From: CAZGOM01 sp964542875
Lineage (GTDB): Bacteria; Planctomycetota; Phycisphaerae; Phycisphaerales; Phycisphaeraceae
DNA length: 20,493 nucleotides
Assembly: GCA_964542875.1 (NCBI GenBank)
Contig: CAZIWA010000104.1
Span: 1-20,493 of the forward strand
Reading direction: 5' to 3'
The notes beneath the pieces are model-generated. The model was given only the letters and a program-made list of their open reading frames with translations, did not search any database and had not been told where the DNA came from. Shown one piece after another: positions 6,262 through 14,509 of this stretch. A program made the position numbers and the translations under genes. Each line of letters begins with the position of its first letter. The first letter of the stretch is position 1.

Positions 6262-7146
6262 ATGGCCAAGTCACGTGAACTCAAGCGTCGTATTAAAGCG
6301 GTTGGCAACATCAAGCGCATCACCAAGACGATGCAGATGATTGCCACGGCGAAGTTCCAGGCAGCGCTCAAGCGCGCCACGGCAGCCAAACCGTACACCG
6401 CTGGCATTGCCAAGCTGGTGAGCGAATTGGCAGAGTCGGCGGCGGCGACGGGGACGTTCAGCCACCCGTTGATTGACCGGCCCAATCCGCCTGTGGGCAA
6501 GTCGCTGGTGCTGGTGATTTCGTCCAACCGCGGGCTTGCCGGCGGTTACAACTCCAACGTATTGCGTACGGCGACGGTCAAGCTCAAGGAGCTTGGTTTT
6601 GCCAACAGCCAGATCGAGGTTGTGGGCAAGAAGGGCGTTGCGTACTTCAAGTTTTTGAACAAGCCGATTGCGGAATACCACTCCAGCGTGGGCGATGTGG
6701 CGACGTTTGCGCAGACGCAGGCGATTGCCGACCGGATCATGAAGGAATACTCCGCGGGCAAGTTCGACGCGGTGTATGTGGTGTTCATGTCGTTCATCAC
6801 GGCATCCAAGCAGACCCCCAAGGTTGTGCAGCTTCTGCCGCTTTCCAACCCTGCCCAGAGCGGCGGGACCAAGGCTGCGGCGGCGAGCGTGCAGTACGAA
6901 TACTCCCCCGATGCATCGAAGATCCTGGGCGGGCTTTTGCCGGTGACGGTGCGGGCGCAGTTGTTCCAGGCGCTTAACGAAGCGGCCGTGAGCGAGAACA
7001 TCGCGCGCATGGTGGCGATGAAGTCCGCGACGGATGCGGCGGGCAAGATGGGCAAGGAACTGAGCCGGAAGTTCAACCGTGCACGCCAGGCGGCGATCAC
7101 GACGGAACTGTCGGAAATCATCGCCGGCGCGGCGAGCCTGGGCTAA
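6262..7146 (+). CDS. atpG: F1F0 ATP synthase gamma subunit
   Basis: The gamma subunit is the central rotating shaft of F1, coupling proton flow through F0 to catalysis in the alpha3beta3 head on the cytoplasmic face of the membrane. The 294-aa length is usual. The N-terminal helix begins MAKSRELKRRIKAVGNIKRITKTMQMIATAKF, the family signature, and the C-terminal helix ends NRARQAAITTELSEIIAGAASL, the second diagnostic block. SSNRGLAGGYNSN in the middle is also typical. ATG 6262 is chosen because an upstream extension in the same frame has no family similarity. Oddly, the gene stands alone: atpA and atpD, which normally flank it, are absent, with a glycoside hydrolase upstream and a convergent efflux operon downstream. 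It looks intact and functional, with its own promoter and terminator. Confidence 0.96.
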   Translation: MAKSRELKRRIKAVGNIKRITKTMQMIATAKFQAALKRATAAKPYTAGIAKLVSELAESAAATGTFSHPLIDRPNPPVGKSLVLVISSNRGLAGGYNSNVLRTATVKLKELGFANSQIEVVGKKGVAYFKFLNKPIAEYHSSVGDVATFAQTQAIADRIMKEYSAGKFDAVYVVFMSFITASKQTPKVVQLLPLSNPAQSGGTKAAAASVQYEYSPDASKILGGLLPVTVRAQLFQALNEAAVSENIARMVAMKSATDAAGKMGKELSRKFNRARQAAITTELSEIIAGAASLG

Positions 7147-7180
7147 GACGCCGAGCATCCAGATTTAAATCGACTTTCAG

Positions 7181-7207
7181 AAAACCCGGAGACTGCTCCG
7201 GGTTTTT
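7181..7207. terminator. Bidirectional terminator between atpG and the efflux operon
   Basis: AAAACCCGGAG (7181-7191) pairs perfectly with CTCCGGGTTTT (7196-7206) around an ACTG loop. The T run on the plus strand serves atpG; the A run gives a T run on the minus strand, so it can also end the convergent efflux operon. Confidence 0.88.
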
Positions 7208-7266
7208 CTTTGCATTTGAAACGTTTGAGGCTGCAGGAGCCGCTTATGCGGGCTTTCAGGGCAGAA

Positions 7267-8898
7267 TCAATTCACGGGGTGGGTGGCGGGCTGGGGGATG
7301 GGTTGATCGGAGGGGGTGGTGGTGGGCTGGGTGGAGGGTTGGGTGGCTGCGGTTATTTGCTGGTCGAAGTTGCCTGCGGCGCGCAGGAGGGTGAGGTAGA
7401 AGACGGTTTGATCGAACTGGGCGCTGGCGAGCTGGAGCTGGGCGCTCAGGAGGGCGTCCTGGGCGGCGAGGACGTCGAGGTTGATGGCCAGGCCGTTGGC
7501 GTAGGCTTTGCGGGAGAGGTCGTAGGATTCGGTGGCCGCGGCCACCTGGCTTTGAAGCCCCTGGATGACTTTGCGGCTGGAGGTGAGGTTGAAGTGGGCG
7601 GTCTGGACGGACTTAATGACCTCCCGCTTGGTGCCGACATCCGAGAGGAGGGCCTGGCGGTACTTGCTCCAGGCGTTGCGGACATCGGCATGGATGATGC
7701 CCGCGGTGAAGATGGGAATGTTGGCGACGAGCAGGGCGTTCCAGTGCGTCGCGTCGGTGAAGAGGTCGGGGTACATGAAGGCGGCGGCGTTGAGCGAGAC
7801 GCTGGGATAGTACTGGGCGAAAGCGGCGTCGACGTTCAAACGGGCGGCGTCAATGGCTTCGCGGGCCGCTTTGATGTCCATGCGGTCGAGCAGGGCTTTG
7901 GCTTCAAAGGTCTGGACGCCGGGGATGGCGAGAGGAACATCGTAGGTGTCCGAAAGCGAGCCGGTGATGGAGTGCACGCCGATGAGCCGGGCCAGCAGCG
8001 AACGGCCGGTGTCGACGTCGTTTGAGGCGCGGGTGAGCGTGACGGCGGTGGCGTCCATCTGGGACTGGCTTTGAGAAACGTCCAGCCGGGTGGCCAGGCC
8101 GTTATTGAAGCGCGCGGTGACGTCGGTGAGGCGGGCGCGCTGAAGGGCCAGGGAGTCGGTGAGGACGGAGACCTGGCGCTCGGAGCGGAGGACCTGATAG
8201 TAGACCTGGGCGACGTTCAGAAGGACGGAGGATTGGAGATCGAGAAGGAGGTCTTTGCGTTGGGCGATGACTTTTTCGGCGCTTTGGACGTTGGAGATAT
8301 CGCGTCCGCCGTTGAAGACGTTTACGGAGCCGTTGATGGGCATCTGGAAGCGTTGGTCAGAGTCGGAAGTGCGCAGGGCGCCCAGGGCGGGGTTGTTGCC
8401 GTGGAGGGCGTAGGAGGGCTGGAGGGCGACGGTGGGGAGGAAGTTGGAGACGGCGCGGTTTTTGGCGATGAGGGCCTGGACGTATTCTTCGCCTTTCAAA
8501 CCGAGCTGCTCGTTGTTCTGGTTGGCCAGGAAGAGGGCTTCATCCAGCGAGAGGGCGCGGATGAGGGGCTGGTCGGCCGGTTGAGATTCCGCGGGACGGG
8601 TGGCGTTTTGGTCCAGGATGTCGCGGTAGCTGGCGACTTCTTTTTCCTGGTCGATTTTGCAGGCTGGGAGGATGAGGAGGGCACAGGAGAGGAGGAGCAG
8701 CAGGATGCGTTGGGGGTTGCTGCCGGCGCGGGCAACGCACAGCACTGCTTCGGGCCGTGCTGTGCCACCCGGAGTGGTGGGTGTTGTTGGGGACGTTGTG
8801 GTTTTTGCGTGGTTAACGGGAGGTCGGGCTGATGCCCGAATACCCTCGCTTGCGCGTCGGGCTAACGGGGTTTTGGTGTTTTGGGGGCGGGATGGCAT
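7267..8898 (-). CDS. TolC/OprM-family outer-membrane efflux lipoprotein
   Basis: Outer-membrane channel of a tripartite efflux pump, working with the adaptor and RND genes directly upstream. The hydrophobic run RILLLLLSCALLILPAC is a lipoprotein signal with lipobox Cys80. The remaining ~460 aa show two repeats of the TolC/OEP pattern of long helices and beta strands, for example SLDEALFLANQNN, ARFNNGLATRLDVSQSQSQ and KAYANGLAINLDVLAAQDA. The tail is rich in Thr, Gln and Pro. The frame is open to ATG 8898, 19 nt after the adaptor stop, but residues 1-50 (LARRASEG and a GC palindrome) are dispersed-repeat sequence and unlike any signal. GTG 8745, giving 492 aa, is an attractive alternative start; neither has a clear Shine-Dalgarno site. 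Family is firm; the start is open and the transported substrate unknown. Confidence 0.9.
   Translation of the reverse strand: MPSRPQNTKTPLARRASEGIRASARPPVNHAKTTTSPTTPTTPGGTARPEAVLCVARAGSNPQRILLLLLSCALLILPACKIDQEKEVASYRDILDQNATRPAESQPADQPLIRALSLDEALFLANQNNEQLGLKGEEYVQALIAKNRAVSNFLPTVALQPSYALHGNNPALGALRTSDSDQRFQMPINGSVNVFNGGRDISNVQSAEKVIAQRKDLLLDLQSSVLLNVAQVYYQVLRSERQVSVLTDSLALQRARLTDVTARFNNGLATRLDVSQSQSQMDATAVTLTRASNDVDTGRSLLARLIGVHSITGSLSDTYDVPLAIPGVQTFEAKALLDRMDIKAAREAIDAARLNVDAAFAQYYPSVSLNAAAFMYPDLFTDATHWNALLVANIPIFTAGIIHADVRNAWSKYRQALLSDVGTKREVIKSVQTAHFNLTSSRKVIQGLQSQVAAATESYDLSRKAYANGLAINLDVLAAQDALLSAQLQLASAQFDQTVFYLTLLRAAGNFDQQITAATQPSTQPTTTPSDQPIPQPATHPVN
8737..8765. repeat. Palindromic repeat within the TolC-like N-terminal region
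   Basis: GCACAGCAC (8737-8745) and GTGCTGTGC (8757-8765) form a perfect 9-bp inverted repeat with an 11-nt loop. I recognise the phrase as a dispersed palindrome seen in planctomycete-type genomes; that is recollection. The alternative GTG start of the TolC-like gene lies in one arm. Confidence 0.6.
8843..8870. repeat. 'LARRASEG' dispersed repeat
   Basis: CCCTCGCTTGCGCGTCGGGC followed by TAACGGGG. The minus-strand translation includes PLARRASEG, which I associate with a widespread planctomycete intergenic repeat. Here it reads in frame at the start of the TolC-like ORF. Confidence 0.5.
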
Positions 8899-8917
8899 GG
8901 CTTTACTTGTGTTGGGA

Positions 8918-10228
8918 TTACTTGGGTTGGGTGGCGGTGGACTGCGTGGCCGCGGGCTGGGTGGTGGTGGCCGGGGGTTCGAAGATTTTCACGACGACGC
9001 CGTCGGCGATGCGTTCACCGGGGTTGGTGATGATCCGGTCGGCGAGGTCGATGCCGGAGGTGACTTCGACCTTTTGGCCAAAGTCGCGGCCGAGTGTGAT
9101 GATTTTGTAGCGGACGCGGTCGTCGACGACGATGGCGACCTTAACGCCGTCAGCGCCGAACATGAGAGCGCTGGAAGGGATGGTGACGGGGGGCGTTTGT
9201 GTGGTGACCTGGAATTTCACCTGGACGTACATGCCGGGGTAGAGGGCGTTGTCTTTGTTTGGGACGTCGATCTGCACGCGCAGGGAGCGGGTGGATTCAT
9301 TGACCTGATTGGTGGAGCGGGAGACGGTGCCCTTGAACTGGCGACCGGGGAAATTGCGGACTTCGATGAAGGCGTCCTGGCCTTCCTTGATGTTGGAGAT
9401 GAAGGCCTGGGGGACTTCAACGAAGGTTTTGAGCATGTCTTTTTGAATGAGGTTGAACATCTCCCGCCCGGTGGTGGTGTTGGGGGAGAGGAGCGCGCCG
9501 ATGTCATAGTTGCGCAGCGTGATGGTGCCGGCGAAGGGGGCGGTGACTTTCTCGAAGGATTGAAGCTTGGTGAGGCGCTGGACTTCTGCCTCTGCGCCGA
9601 GAATGCTGGCTTCCTTGGCCATGAGGGTGGCTTTGGCCTGCTGGAGCGCGAAGCGGCGTTCATCCAGGAGCTGTTTGGTGACGCCGCCTTCTTTTGCGAA
9701 GCCTTCGTAGCGGTCGAAGGTGTTTTGGGCGAGGGCAACGTCGGACTCGGCGCGGGTTTTATCAGCGGTGACCTGGGCGAGCACGCCCTTGGCCTGGGCG
9801 AGCTGGGCGTCGACTTCGGGGGTGTCGATTTCGGCCAGGAGCTGGCCTTGTTTTACGGAATCACCGATGTCGACGTAGAAGGCTTTGAGGTAGCCGTTGG
9901 CGCGGGGGAAGATGGAGGTTTCCTGGAAGGGTTTGATGTCGCCGGGGAGGGTGAATTCAATGATGCTGGCTTCGCGCAGGGGCTGGGCGATCTGGACGAC
10001 GGGGGTTTGGCTGCGGGTGCGCTGGGCTTCTTCAGCCACGAGTGCGAGGCGTTCCTTGTAGGGGATGTAGCCAAGCATGAAAACGCAGCCAAAGAGAACG
10101 AGCACGACGATGATGAGGGTGATCATGCCGAGCCAGCCGATCTTTGGGAGGCCGGTGAGATCGACATGGTCCGGGTCGTGCGCGTGCGGGTGCGTGTTTG
10201 CGGGATTTTGCGGGGTTTCTTGGGTCAT
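8918..10228 (-). CDS. RND efflux periplasmic adaptor (membrane-fusion protein)
   Basis: Adaptor linking the inner-membrane RND pump to the outer-membrane channel. The 436-aa protein has a cytoplasmic His/Pro-rich start (about 10-21), one membrane anchor (about 31-53), a beta-barrel/lipoyl strand block from about 75 (SIFPRANGYLKAFYVDIGDSVKQGQLLAEID), a coiled-coil hairpin (about 137-222), the returning lipoyl half KVTAPFAGTITLRNYDIGALL, then beta-barrel and membrane-proximal domains. The C-terminal tail is rich in Thr, Gln and Pro. Its ATG overlaps the RND stop codon as ATGA, so translation is coupled and the start is secure. It anchors by a transmembrane helix, not by a lipid. The TolC-like gene follows after 19 nt. 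Confidence 0.94.
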   Translation of the reverse strand: MTQETPQNPANTHPHAHDPDHVDLTGLPKIGWLGMITLIIVVLVLFGCVFMLGYIPYKERLALVAEEAQRTRSQTPVVQIAQPLREASIIEFTLPGDIKPFQETSIFPRANGYLKAFYVDIGDSVKQGQLLAEIDTPEVDAQLAQAKGVLAQVTADKTRAESDVALAQNTFDRYEGFAKEGGVTKQLLDERRFALQQAKATLMAKEASILGAEAEVQRLTKLQSFEKVTAPFAGTITLRNYDIGALLSPNTTTGREMFNLIQKDMLKTFVEVPQAFISNIKEGQDAFIEVRNFPGRQFKGTVSRSTNQVNESTRSLRVQIDVPNKDNALYPGMYVQVKFQVTTQTPPVTIPSSALMFGADGVKVAIVVDDRVRYKIITLGRDFGQKVEVTSGIDLADRIITNPGERIADGVVVKIFEPPATTTQPAATQSTATQPK

Positions 10229-13200
10229 TCCTGAAGTTCCGGTTCGACGTGCGTTTCGATGGGTTTGGTGCGAAGCATGCTGTAGATGATGGGGACGAAG
10301 ACGAGTGTGGAGAAGGTGGCCATGAGGAGGCCGCCGATGACGGCGCGGCCCAGGGGGGCGTTTTGCTCGCCGCCTTCACCGAGGCCCAGGGACATGGGGA
10401 GCATGCCGATGAGCATGGCGCAGGCGGTCATGATGACGGGGCGCAGACGGGTCATGCCGGCTGCAAGAGCGGCGTCGTGGGAGTTAAGCCCGCGAAGGCG
10501 CTGATCGTTGGCGAAGGTGATCATGAGGATGGAGTTGGCGGTGCCGACGCCCATGGTCATGATGGCGCCCATGAGCGCGGGGACGCTGAAGGGGGTCTGG
10601 GTGGCGAAGAGAATCCAGACGATGCCGGCCAGAGCGCCTGGAAGGGCCATGAGGATGATCATGGGGTCCAGCCAGGACTGGAAGTTAATCACCATGAGGA
10701 GATAGACCAGGACGATGGCGAACACCAGGCCCCATGCCAGGGCATAGAAGGAGGTGTGCATGCTTTCGATCTGGCCGCGCAGGGCGATGGTGGAGCCGCG
10801 GGGGAGATCAGCCTTGGCCTCTTCAATGACCTTTTGAACCTCAACGGCGACGGATTGAAGGTCTGAGTGGGCGGTGCTCATGTGGATGTCATAGGTGGGC
10901 ATGAGCGTGTAGTGGGTGATGTTGGTGGCGGTGTAGCCGCGGGAGAGCGAGGCGAGGTTGCCCATGAGCTGGACGTTGTTGCCGGTGCCGGATTTGTTGG
11001 CGATGGGGATGGGTGCGTTGTTGAGGTCTTCGACGGAGTCGATGCGGTATTGAGGGGTTTGAGCGGAGACGTTGTAGCTGACGCCGGTGCGGGGATCGAG
11101 CCAGAAGTTGGGGGAAGTCTGGCCGGAGGAGCTGAGGGAGATGAGGAGGTTGTTGGCCACTTCACGCTGGGTGAGGCCCATCTGGCGGGACATGACACGG
11201 TCGACATCAAACCGGATGTCGGGCGTGCGGGTGACCTGGGCCATGCGCACATCGGTGACGCCCGGGAGATTGGCCAGCTTGAGCTTGAGTTTCTGGGCGA
11301 GCTGATAGTTGGCTTCGTCGTTGCGCAGAGGGCCGGCGATCTGGACGTCGATGGGGGCGGCGAGGCCGAAGTTGAGCACCTGGGTGACCATGTCAGGCGG
11401 CTTGAAGAAGACGGTGACCTGGGGGACCTGCTCGCTAATGGCTTTGCGGAGCTTGTCGGCGTAGACGTGTGTCGGGGTGTCGGAATCCTTGAGCGAGATG
11501 AGGAATTCGCCGTCGGCGGGGGAGGTCATGGTGCCGTCGGAAAGCGAAAGGTTGATGCCTGAATAGGGGATGCCGATGTTGTCGAGCATCGCGCTGATCT
11601 GGTCTTCGGGAATCTCTTTGCGAATGATGTGGGAGATCTGGGCGAAGTAGCGTTCGGTTTCCTCAATGCGGGTGCCGGGAGGGGTGCGGATGTGCATGCG
11701 GAGAAGACCGGCATCGACGGCGGGGAAGTAGTCCGTGCCGACCATGGGGAAGAGCCAAGCGGCGCTGGCCAGAAGGAGGGCGAAGAGGCCGAGAATGACG
11801 GTTTTATGGGAGAGGGCCCAGAGGAGAATGCCGCCATAGAAGCGCTGGACGACGCGGAAGCCGGAGTCGAACACGCGGTGCCAGCGTTCCAGAAGGGAAA
11901 GGCGGTCGATGAGGAAGAGCAGAAGGATGCCTGAGATGATGACGCCTGCCCAGAGCATGTAGGGGTAGGGGTTCTTTTCGATGGAGCGAAGGAGAAGGAT
12001 GGTTTGCTCATGGACGGAGCGCCAGACGTTGCGTGAGCCGGAGGGGCCAAAGAAGACAAAGAGGGCGCTGGTGACGGCGAGGACCAGAAGGAGGAGGCCG
12101 GCGCGGACCCACCAGGAGGCCAGGACGCGCTGCATGCGGGTGCGGGTGGGCTTTGGCGCCATGGCGGCGCGGGCGTGGGGGTCGTTCATGTCGATGACAC
12201 CGCCGTAACGCTCGACTTCGGCGGCGAGGAGGTAGTGGACCATGGTGGGGACGAGGGTCCGGCTGATGAGGTAGCTGGCCATCATGGCGAAGACGACGGC
12301 CATGGCCAGGGGGGTGAAGAGGAAGCGGGCGGGGCCGGTGATGAAGACGACGGGGACGAAGACGATGCAGATACAGGTGGTGGAGACGAAGGCGGGAATG
12401 GCGATCTGCTGCGCGCCGTCGAGGATGGCCTGGACGAGGCGTTTGCGCATGTGAAGGTTGCGATGGATGTTTTCGATTTCGACGGTGGCGTCGTCGACGA
12501 GGATGCCGACGACCAGGGCCATGCCGCCGAGGGTCATGACGTTTAGGGTTTGGCCCAGGAAGGCGAGGATGATGATGGAGATAAGGATGGAAAGGGGAAT
12601 GGAGACCATCACGATGACGGTGCTGCGCCAACTGCCCAGGAACATGAGGATCATGAGCCCGGTGAGGCCTGCGGCGATGGCGGCTTCCTTGACGACGCCT
12701 TCGATGGAGGCGCGGACGAAGAGGGATTGATCAAAGAGGAGATCGACTTTGAGGTCCGGGGGGAGGGTGGCCTGGATGCGCGGGAGGGCGGCTTTGACGT
12801 CGTTGACGACGTCGAGGGTGGAGGCGCCCTGGGCTTTGAGAATGGGGATGAGCACGCCGCGTTTGCCGTTGGCGTGGACCATGTTGGTCTGGACGGAGTA
12901 GCCGTCGCGGACGTGGGCGACATCGCGGATGTAGATGGGCGTGCCGTTGAGGGTTTTGATGGGGATGTCGTTTAACTGCGCGACGGTGTCGGTGGAGCTG
13001 TTGAGCCGGACGGGGTATTCCTGGACGCCGATTTTGGCGGTGCCTGCGGGGAGAATGAGGTTCTGGGCGCTGACGGCGTCGGAGACTTCCGTGGGGGAGA
13101 TGCCGAAGGCGTCGAGCTTTTCGGGGTCGAGGTCGATCATGACCTGGCGCTGTTTACCGCCGTAGGGGTAGGGGACCTGGATGCCGGGGATGGTGATGAG

Positions 13201-13695
13201 CTGTGGACGCAGGGCGTTGATGCCCAGGTCAAAGAGCTGCTGTTCGGGGAGACGGTCGCTGGAGAGGGAGAGCTGGAGGATGGGGACGTTTGTGGCGGAG
13301 TACCGGATGATGAGCGGGGGTTGCATGCCGGGGGGCATGATGCGGATGGCGGTCTGAGAAACGGCGGTGAGCTGTGCGGTGGCCGCTTCGATCTTGGCGC
13401 CGGGCTGGAAGTAGACCTTGACGACGGCGACGCCGTTCAAGGATTGGCTTTCGACGTGGTCAATGTCATTAACAACGGTGACAAGGAAGCGTTCAAAGTT
13501 ACTGACGACACGCTTTTCCATGTCGCTGGCGGACATGCCGGGGTAGTTGAAAATGACGGAAACGACGGGGATGTCGATCTCCGGGAAGATGTCCGTGGGC
13601 ATCCGGATGATGGTGACGATGCCGAGGATGACCACGAGCATCGCGGCTACCACGAAGGTGTATGGCCTGCGCAGGGCCAGCCGAACAATCCACAT
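10225..13695 (-). CDS. AcrB/HAE1-family RND efflux pump
   Basis: Inner-membrane proton-driven exporter of the RND superfamily. The N-terminus MWIVRLALRRPYTFVVAAML and the segment MPTDIFPEIDIPVVSV are family hallmarks. TM4 carries GILVDDATVEIENIHR with Asp401-Asp402, corresponding to the AcrB proton-relay aspartates. The second half repeats the fold from about residue 630 (HKTVILGLFALLLASAAWLFP, then GTDYFPAVD). The lysine of AcrB TM10 (Lys940) seems replaced in GTANSIL. At 1156 aa it is about 100 longer than usual: the extra length sits between TM6 and TM7 (about 490-610) and contains two further hydrophobic segments (about 531-549 and 579-597). GGAG lies nine bases before ATG 13695. It is the second gene of the marR operon. 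HAE1-type drug/solvent efflux is more likely than metal efflux, but the substrate is unknown. Confidence 0.95.
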   Translation of the reverse strand: MWIVRLALRRPYTFVVAAMLVVILGIVTIIRMPTDIFPEIDIPVVSVIFNYPGMSASDMEKRVVSNFERFLVTVVNDIDHVESQSLNGVAVVKVYFQPGAKIEAATAQLTAVSQTAIRIMPPGMQPPLIIRYSATNVPILQLSLSSDRLPEQQLFDLGINALRPQLITIPGIQVPYPYGGKQRQVMIDLDPEKLDAFGISPTEVSDAVSAQNLILPAGTAKIGVQEYPVRLNSSTDTVAQLNDIPIKTLNGTPIYIRDVAHVRDGYSVQTNMVHANGKRGVLIPILKAQGASTLDVVNDVKAALPRIQATLPPDLKVDLLFDQSLFVRASIEGVVKEAAIAAGLTGLMILMFLGSWRSTVIVMVSIPLSILISIIILAFLGQTLNVMTLGGMALVVGILVDDATVEIENIHRNLHMRKRLVQAILDGAQQIAIPAFVSTTCICIVFVPVVFITGPARFLFTPLAMAVVFAMMASYLISRTLVPTMVHYLLAAEVERYGGVIDMNDPHARAAMAPKPTRTRMQRVLASWWVRAGLLLLVLAVTSALFVFFGPSGSRNVWRSVHEQTILLLRSIEKNPYPYMLWAGVIISGILLLFLIDRLSLLERWHRVFDSGFRVVQRFYGGILLWALSHKTVILGLFALLLASAAWLFPMVGTDYFPAVDAGLLRMHIRTPPGTRIEETERYFAQISHIIRKEIPEDQISAMLDNIGIPYSGINLSLSDGTMTSPADGEFLISLKDSDTPTHVYADKLRKAISEQVPQVTVFFKPPDMVTQVLNFGLAAPIDVQIAGPLRNDEANYQLAQKLKLKLANLPGVTDVRMAQVTRTPDIRFDVDRVMSRQMGLTQREVANNLLISLSSSGQTSPNFWLDPRTGVSYNVSAQTPQYRIDSVEDLNNAPIPIANKSGTGNNVQLMGNLASLSRGYTATNITHYTLMPTYDIHMSTAHSDLQSVAVEVQKVIEEAKADLPRGSTIALRGQIESMHTSFYALAWGLVFAIVLVYLLMVINFQSWLDPMIILMALPGALAGIVWILFATQTPFSVPALMGAIMTMGVGTANSILMITFANDQRLRGLNSHDAALAAGMTRLRPVIMTACAMLIGMLPMSLGLGEGGEQNAPLGRAVIGGLLMATFSTLVFVPIIYSMLRTKPIETHVEPELQE

Positions 13696-13704
13696 AAAGA
13701 ATCA

Positions 13705-13708
13705 CTCC
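13705..13708 (-). promoter_or_regulatory. Ribosome binding site of the RND gene
   Basis: GGAG on the minus strand, nine bases before ATG 13695. It is a clear Shine-Dalgarno core in a window where many starts lack one, and it fits an internal gene of an operon. Confidence 0.65.
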
Positions 13709-13734
13709 GGGAAGGGCGCTTTAAGGGCGGTGTT

Positions 13735-14229
13735 TCAATGCTTTGCGAGGGTCTTGGAGAAACAGGTGTGAGGGTCAAAGAGGTCTTTGAGCTGCGTCAT
13801 GAGCCGGGCAATTTCCTGATGGTCCTTCTCAGGAAGATTGATCAGGACCTGGGCCATGGCGGCTTGGGTTTCCTGGGCGGAGGCTTCAAAGGCCTCACGA
13901 CCTTTGGGTGTGAGGGCGAGAGAGACTTTGCGTCTATTTTCGGGACACTGGGTGCGATCCACAAGGCCAGATGCAACGAGTTTGTCGATCATTCTGGATG
14001 CGGTGGGGAGGGAGCAACCAAGGTTTTCGGCGACGCAGGAGACGCTGACGGAGCCGAAGGAGGCCAACTGCGCCAGGGTGCGGAATTGGGGGACACTCAG
14101 GCCGTTTTGGCGGTTTCTGCGCATGTGGAAGCGGATGAACCACATGATGCGGGGGAGACTGGCGAGCATGGCCTGAGCGGTGGCAATGCTCTTTGCCTTG
14201 CTTACACTTGTTTTAGGCAACTGTTGCAT
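13735..14229 (-). CDS. MarR-family transcriptional regulator
   Basis: Winged-helix DNA-binding regulator, probably repressor of the efflux operon it heads. The 164-aa product has the family layout: N-terminal dimerisation helix, then LSVPQFRTLAQLASFGSVSVSCVAENLGCSLPTASRMIDKLVASGLVDRTQCPENRRKVSLALTPKG in pieces, where PTASRMIDKL is the recognition helix and ENRRKVSLALT the wing, then the C-terminal dimerisation helices. ATG 14229 is chosen: longer frames lose family similarity, and a TTGACA promoter predicts transcription starting at this ATG. The stop is 39 nt from the RND start on the same strand. A 17-bp dyad covers the start codon and touches the -10, consistent with autorepression. The inducer is unknown. 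Confidence 0.92.
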   Translation of the reverse strand: MQQLPKTSVSKAKSIATAQAMLASLPRIMWFIRFHMRRNRQNGLSVPQFRTLAQLASFGSVSVSCVAENLGCSLPTASRMIDKLVASGLVDRTQCPENRRKVSLALTPKGREAFEASAQETQAAMAQVLINLPEKDHQEIARLMTQLKDLFDPHTCFSKTLAKH

Positions 14230-14238
14230 GGTGTAACA
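14222..14238. promoter_or_regulatory. Candidate MarR operator
   Basis: TGTTGCA-TGG-TGTAACA, a dyad with 7-bp arms (6 of 7 paired) and a 3-nt centre. It spans the marR ATG and overlaps the predicted -10. A second perfect dyad, GCAACTGTTGC (14217-14227), overlaps it. Size and placement suit a MarR dimer; binding is inferred. Confidence 0.5.
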
Positions 14239-14264
14239 GTAAGCCAGGGTATCAAGGATGTCAA
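14236..14264 (-). promoter_or_regulatory. Promoter of the marR-efflux operon
   Basis: On the minus strand TTGACA (14264-14259, exact -35 consensus), 17-nt spacer, TACTGT (14241-14236). Six bases separate the -10 from the ATG, so the transcription start would fall on the A of the ATG. Confidence 0.6.
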
Positions 14265-14359
14265 GAGGGGGACACGGGGCCAGAGCATCGCATTTGGACG
14301 AAAAGTGTTGGATCATCCAGTTGGGGCAGGCAGGCGGTGATGCCGGGATTTGGAAAAAC

Positions 14360-14447
14360 CAACGGGATTCCGGGGCAGCCGCAGACGGCAGCCCCAGGCA
14401 CCCATTCAAATGCAATTGCCCTGGGGGCGTGACGGATTCTGCGGAGA
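14360..14447 (+). repeat. Dispersed hairpin repeat, copy R2
   Basis: Same 19-base start as R1 (6106), then GGCAGCC..GGCAGCCCCAGGCACCCAT and TGCGGAGAG at the end. It holds a further insert ATTGCCCTGGG that recurs at R3 (14568-14578), and CGGATTCTGCG (14433-14443), the exact reverse complement of CGCAGAATCCG at 14545-14555. Part of the 427-bp gap between marR and the hydrolase gene, in which I see no gene. Confidence 0.65.
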
Positions 14448-14509
14448 GAGCGGATTTTAGGGAGATTTGCGACTGAAGAGTTCACTTATGTCGGTGAAGG
14501 CAGTTGATC

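Noticed and set aside
8657..10234. 525-codon plus-strand open frame over the adaptor and TolC-like genes
   Set aside because: It is antisense to two confidently assigned genes; long GC-rich antisense frames are expected, and its Gly/Val/Asp-rich translation looks like a shadow.
10225..13695. Heavy-metal (CusA-type) RND pump, prompted by the nearby metal P-type ATPase
   Set aside because: The motifs and MarR regulator fit HAE1-type efflux better, and the ATPase is more than 6 kb away with unrelated genes between.
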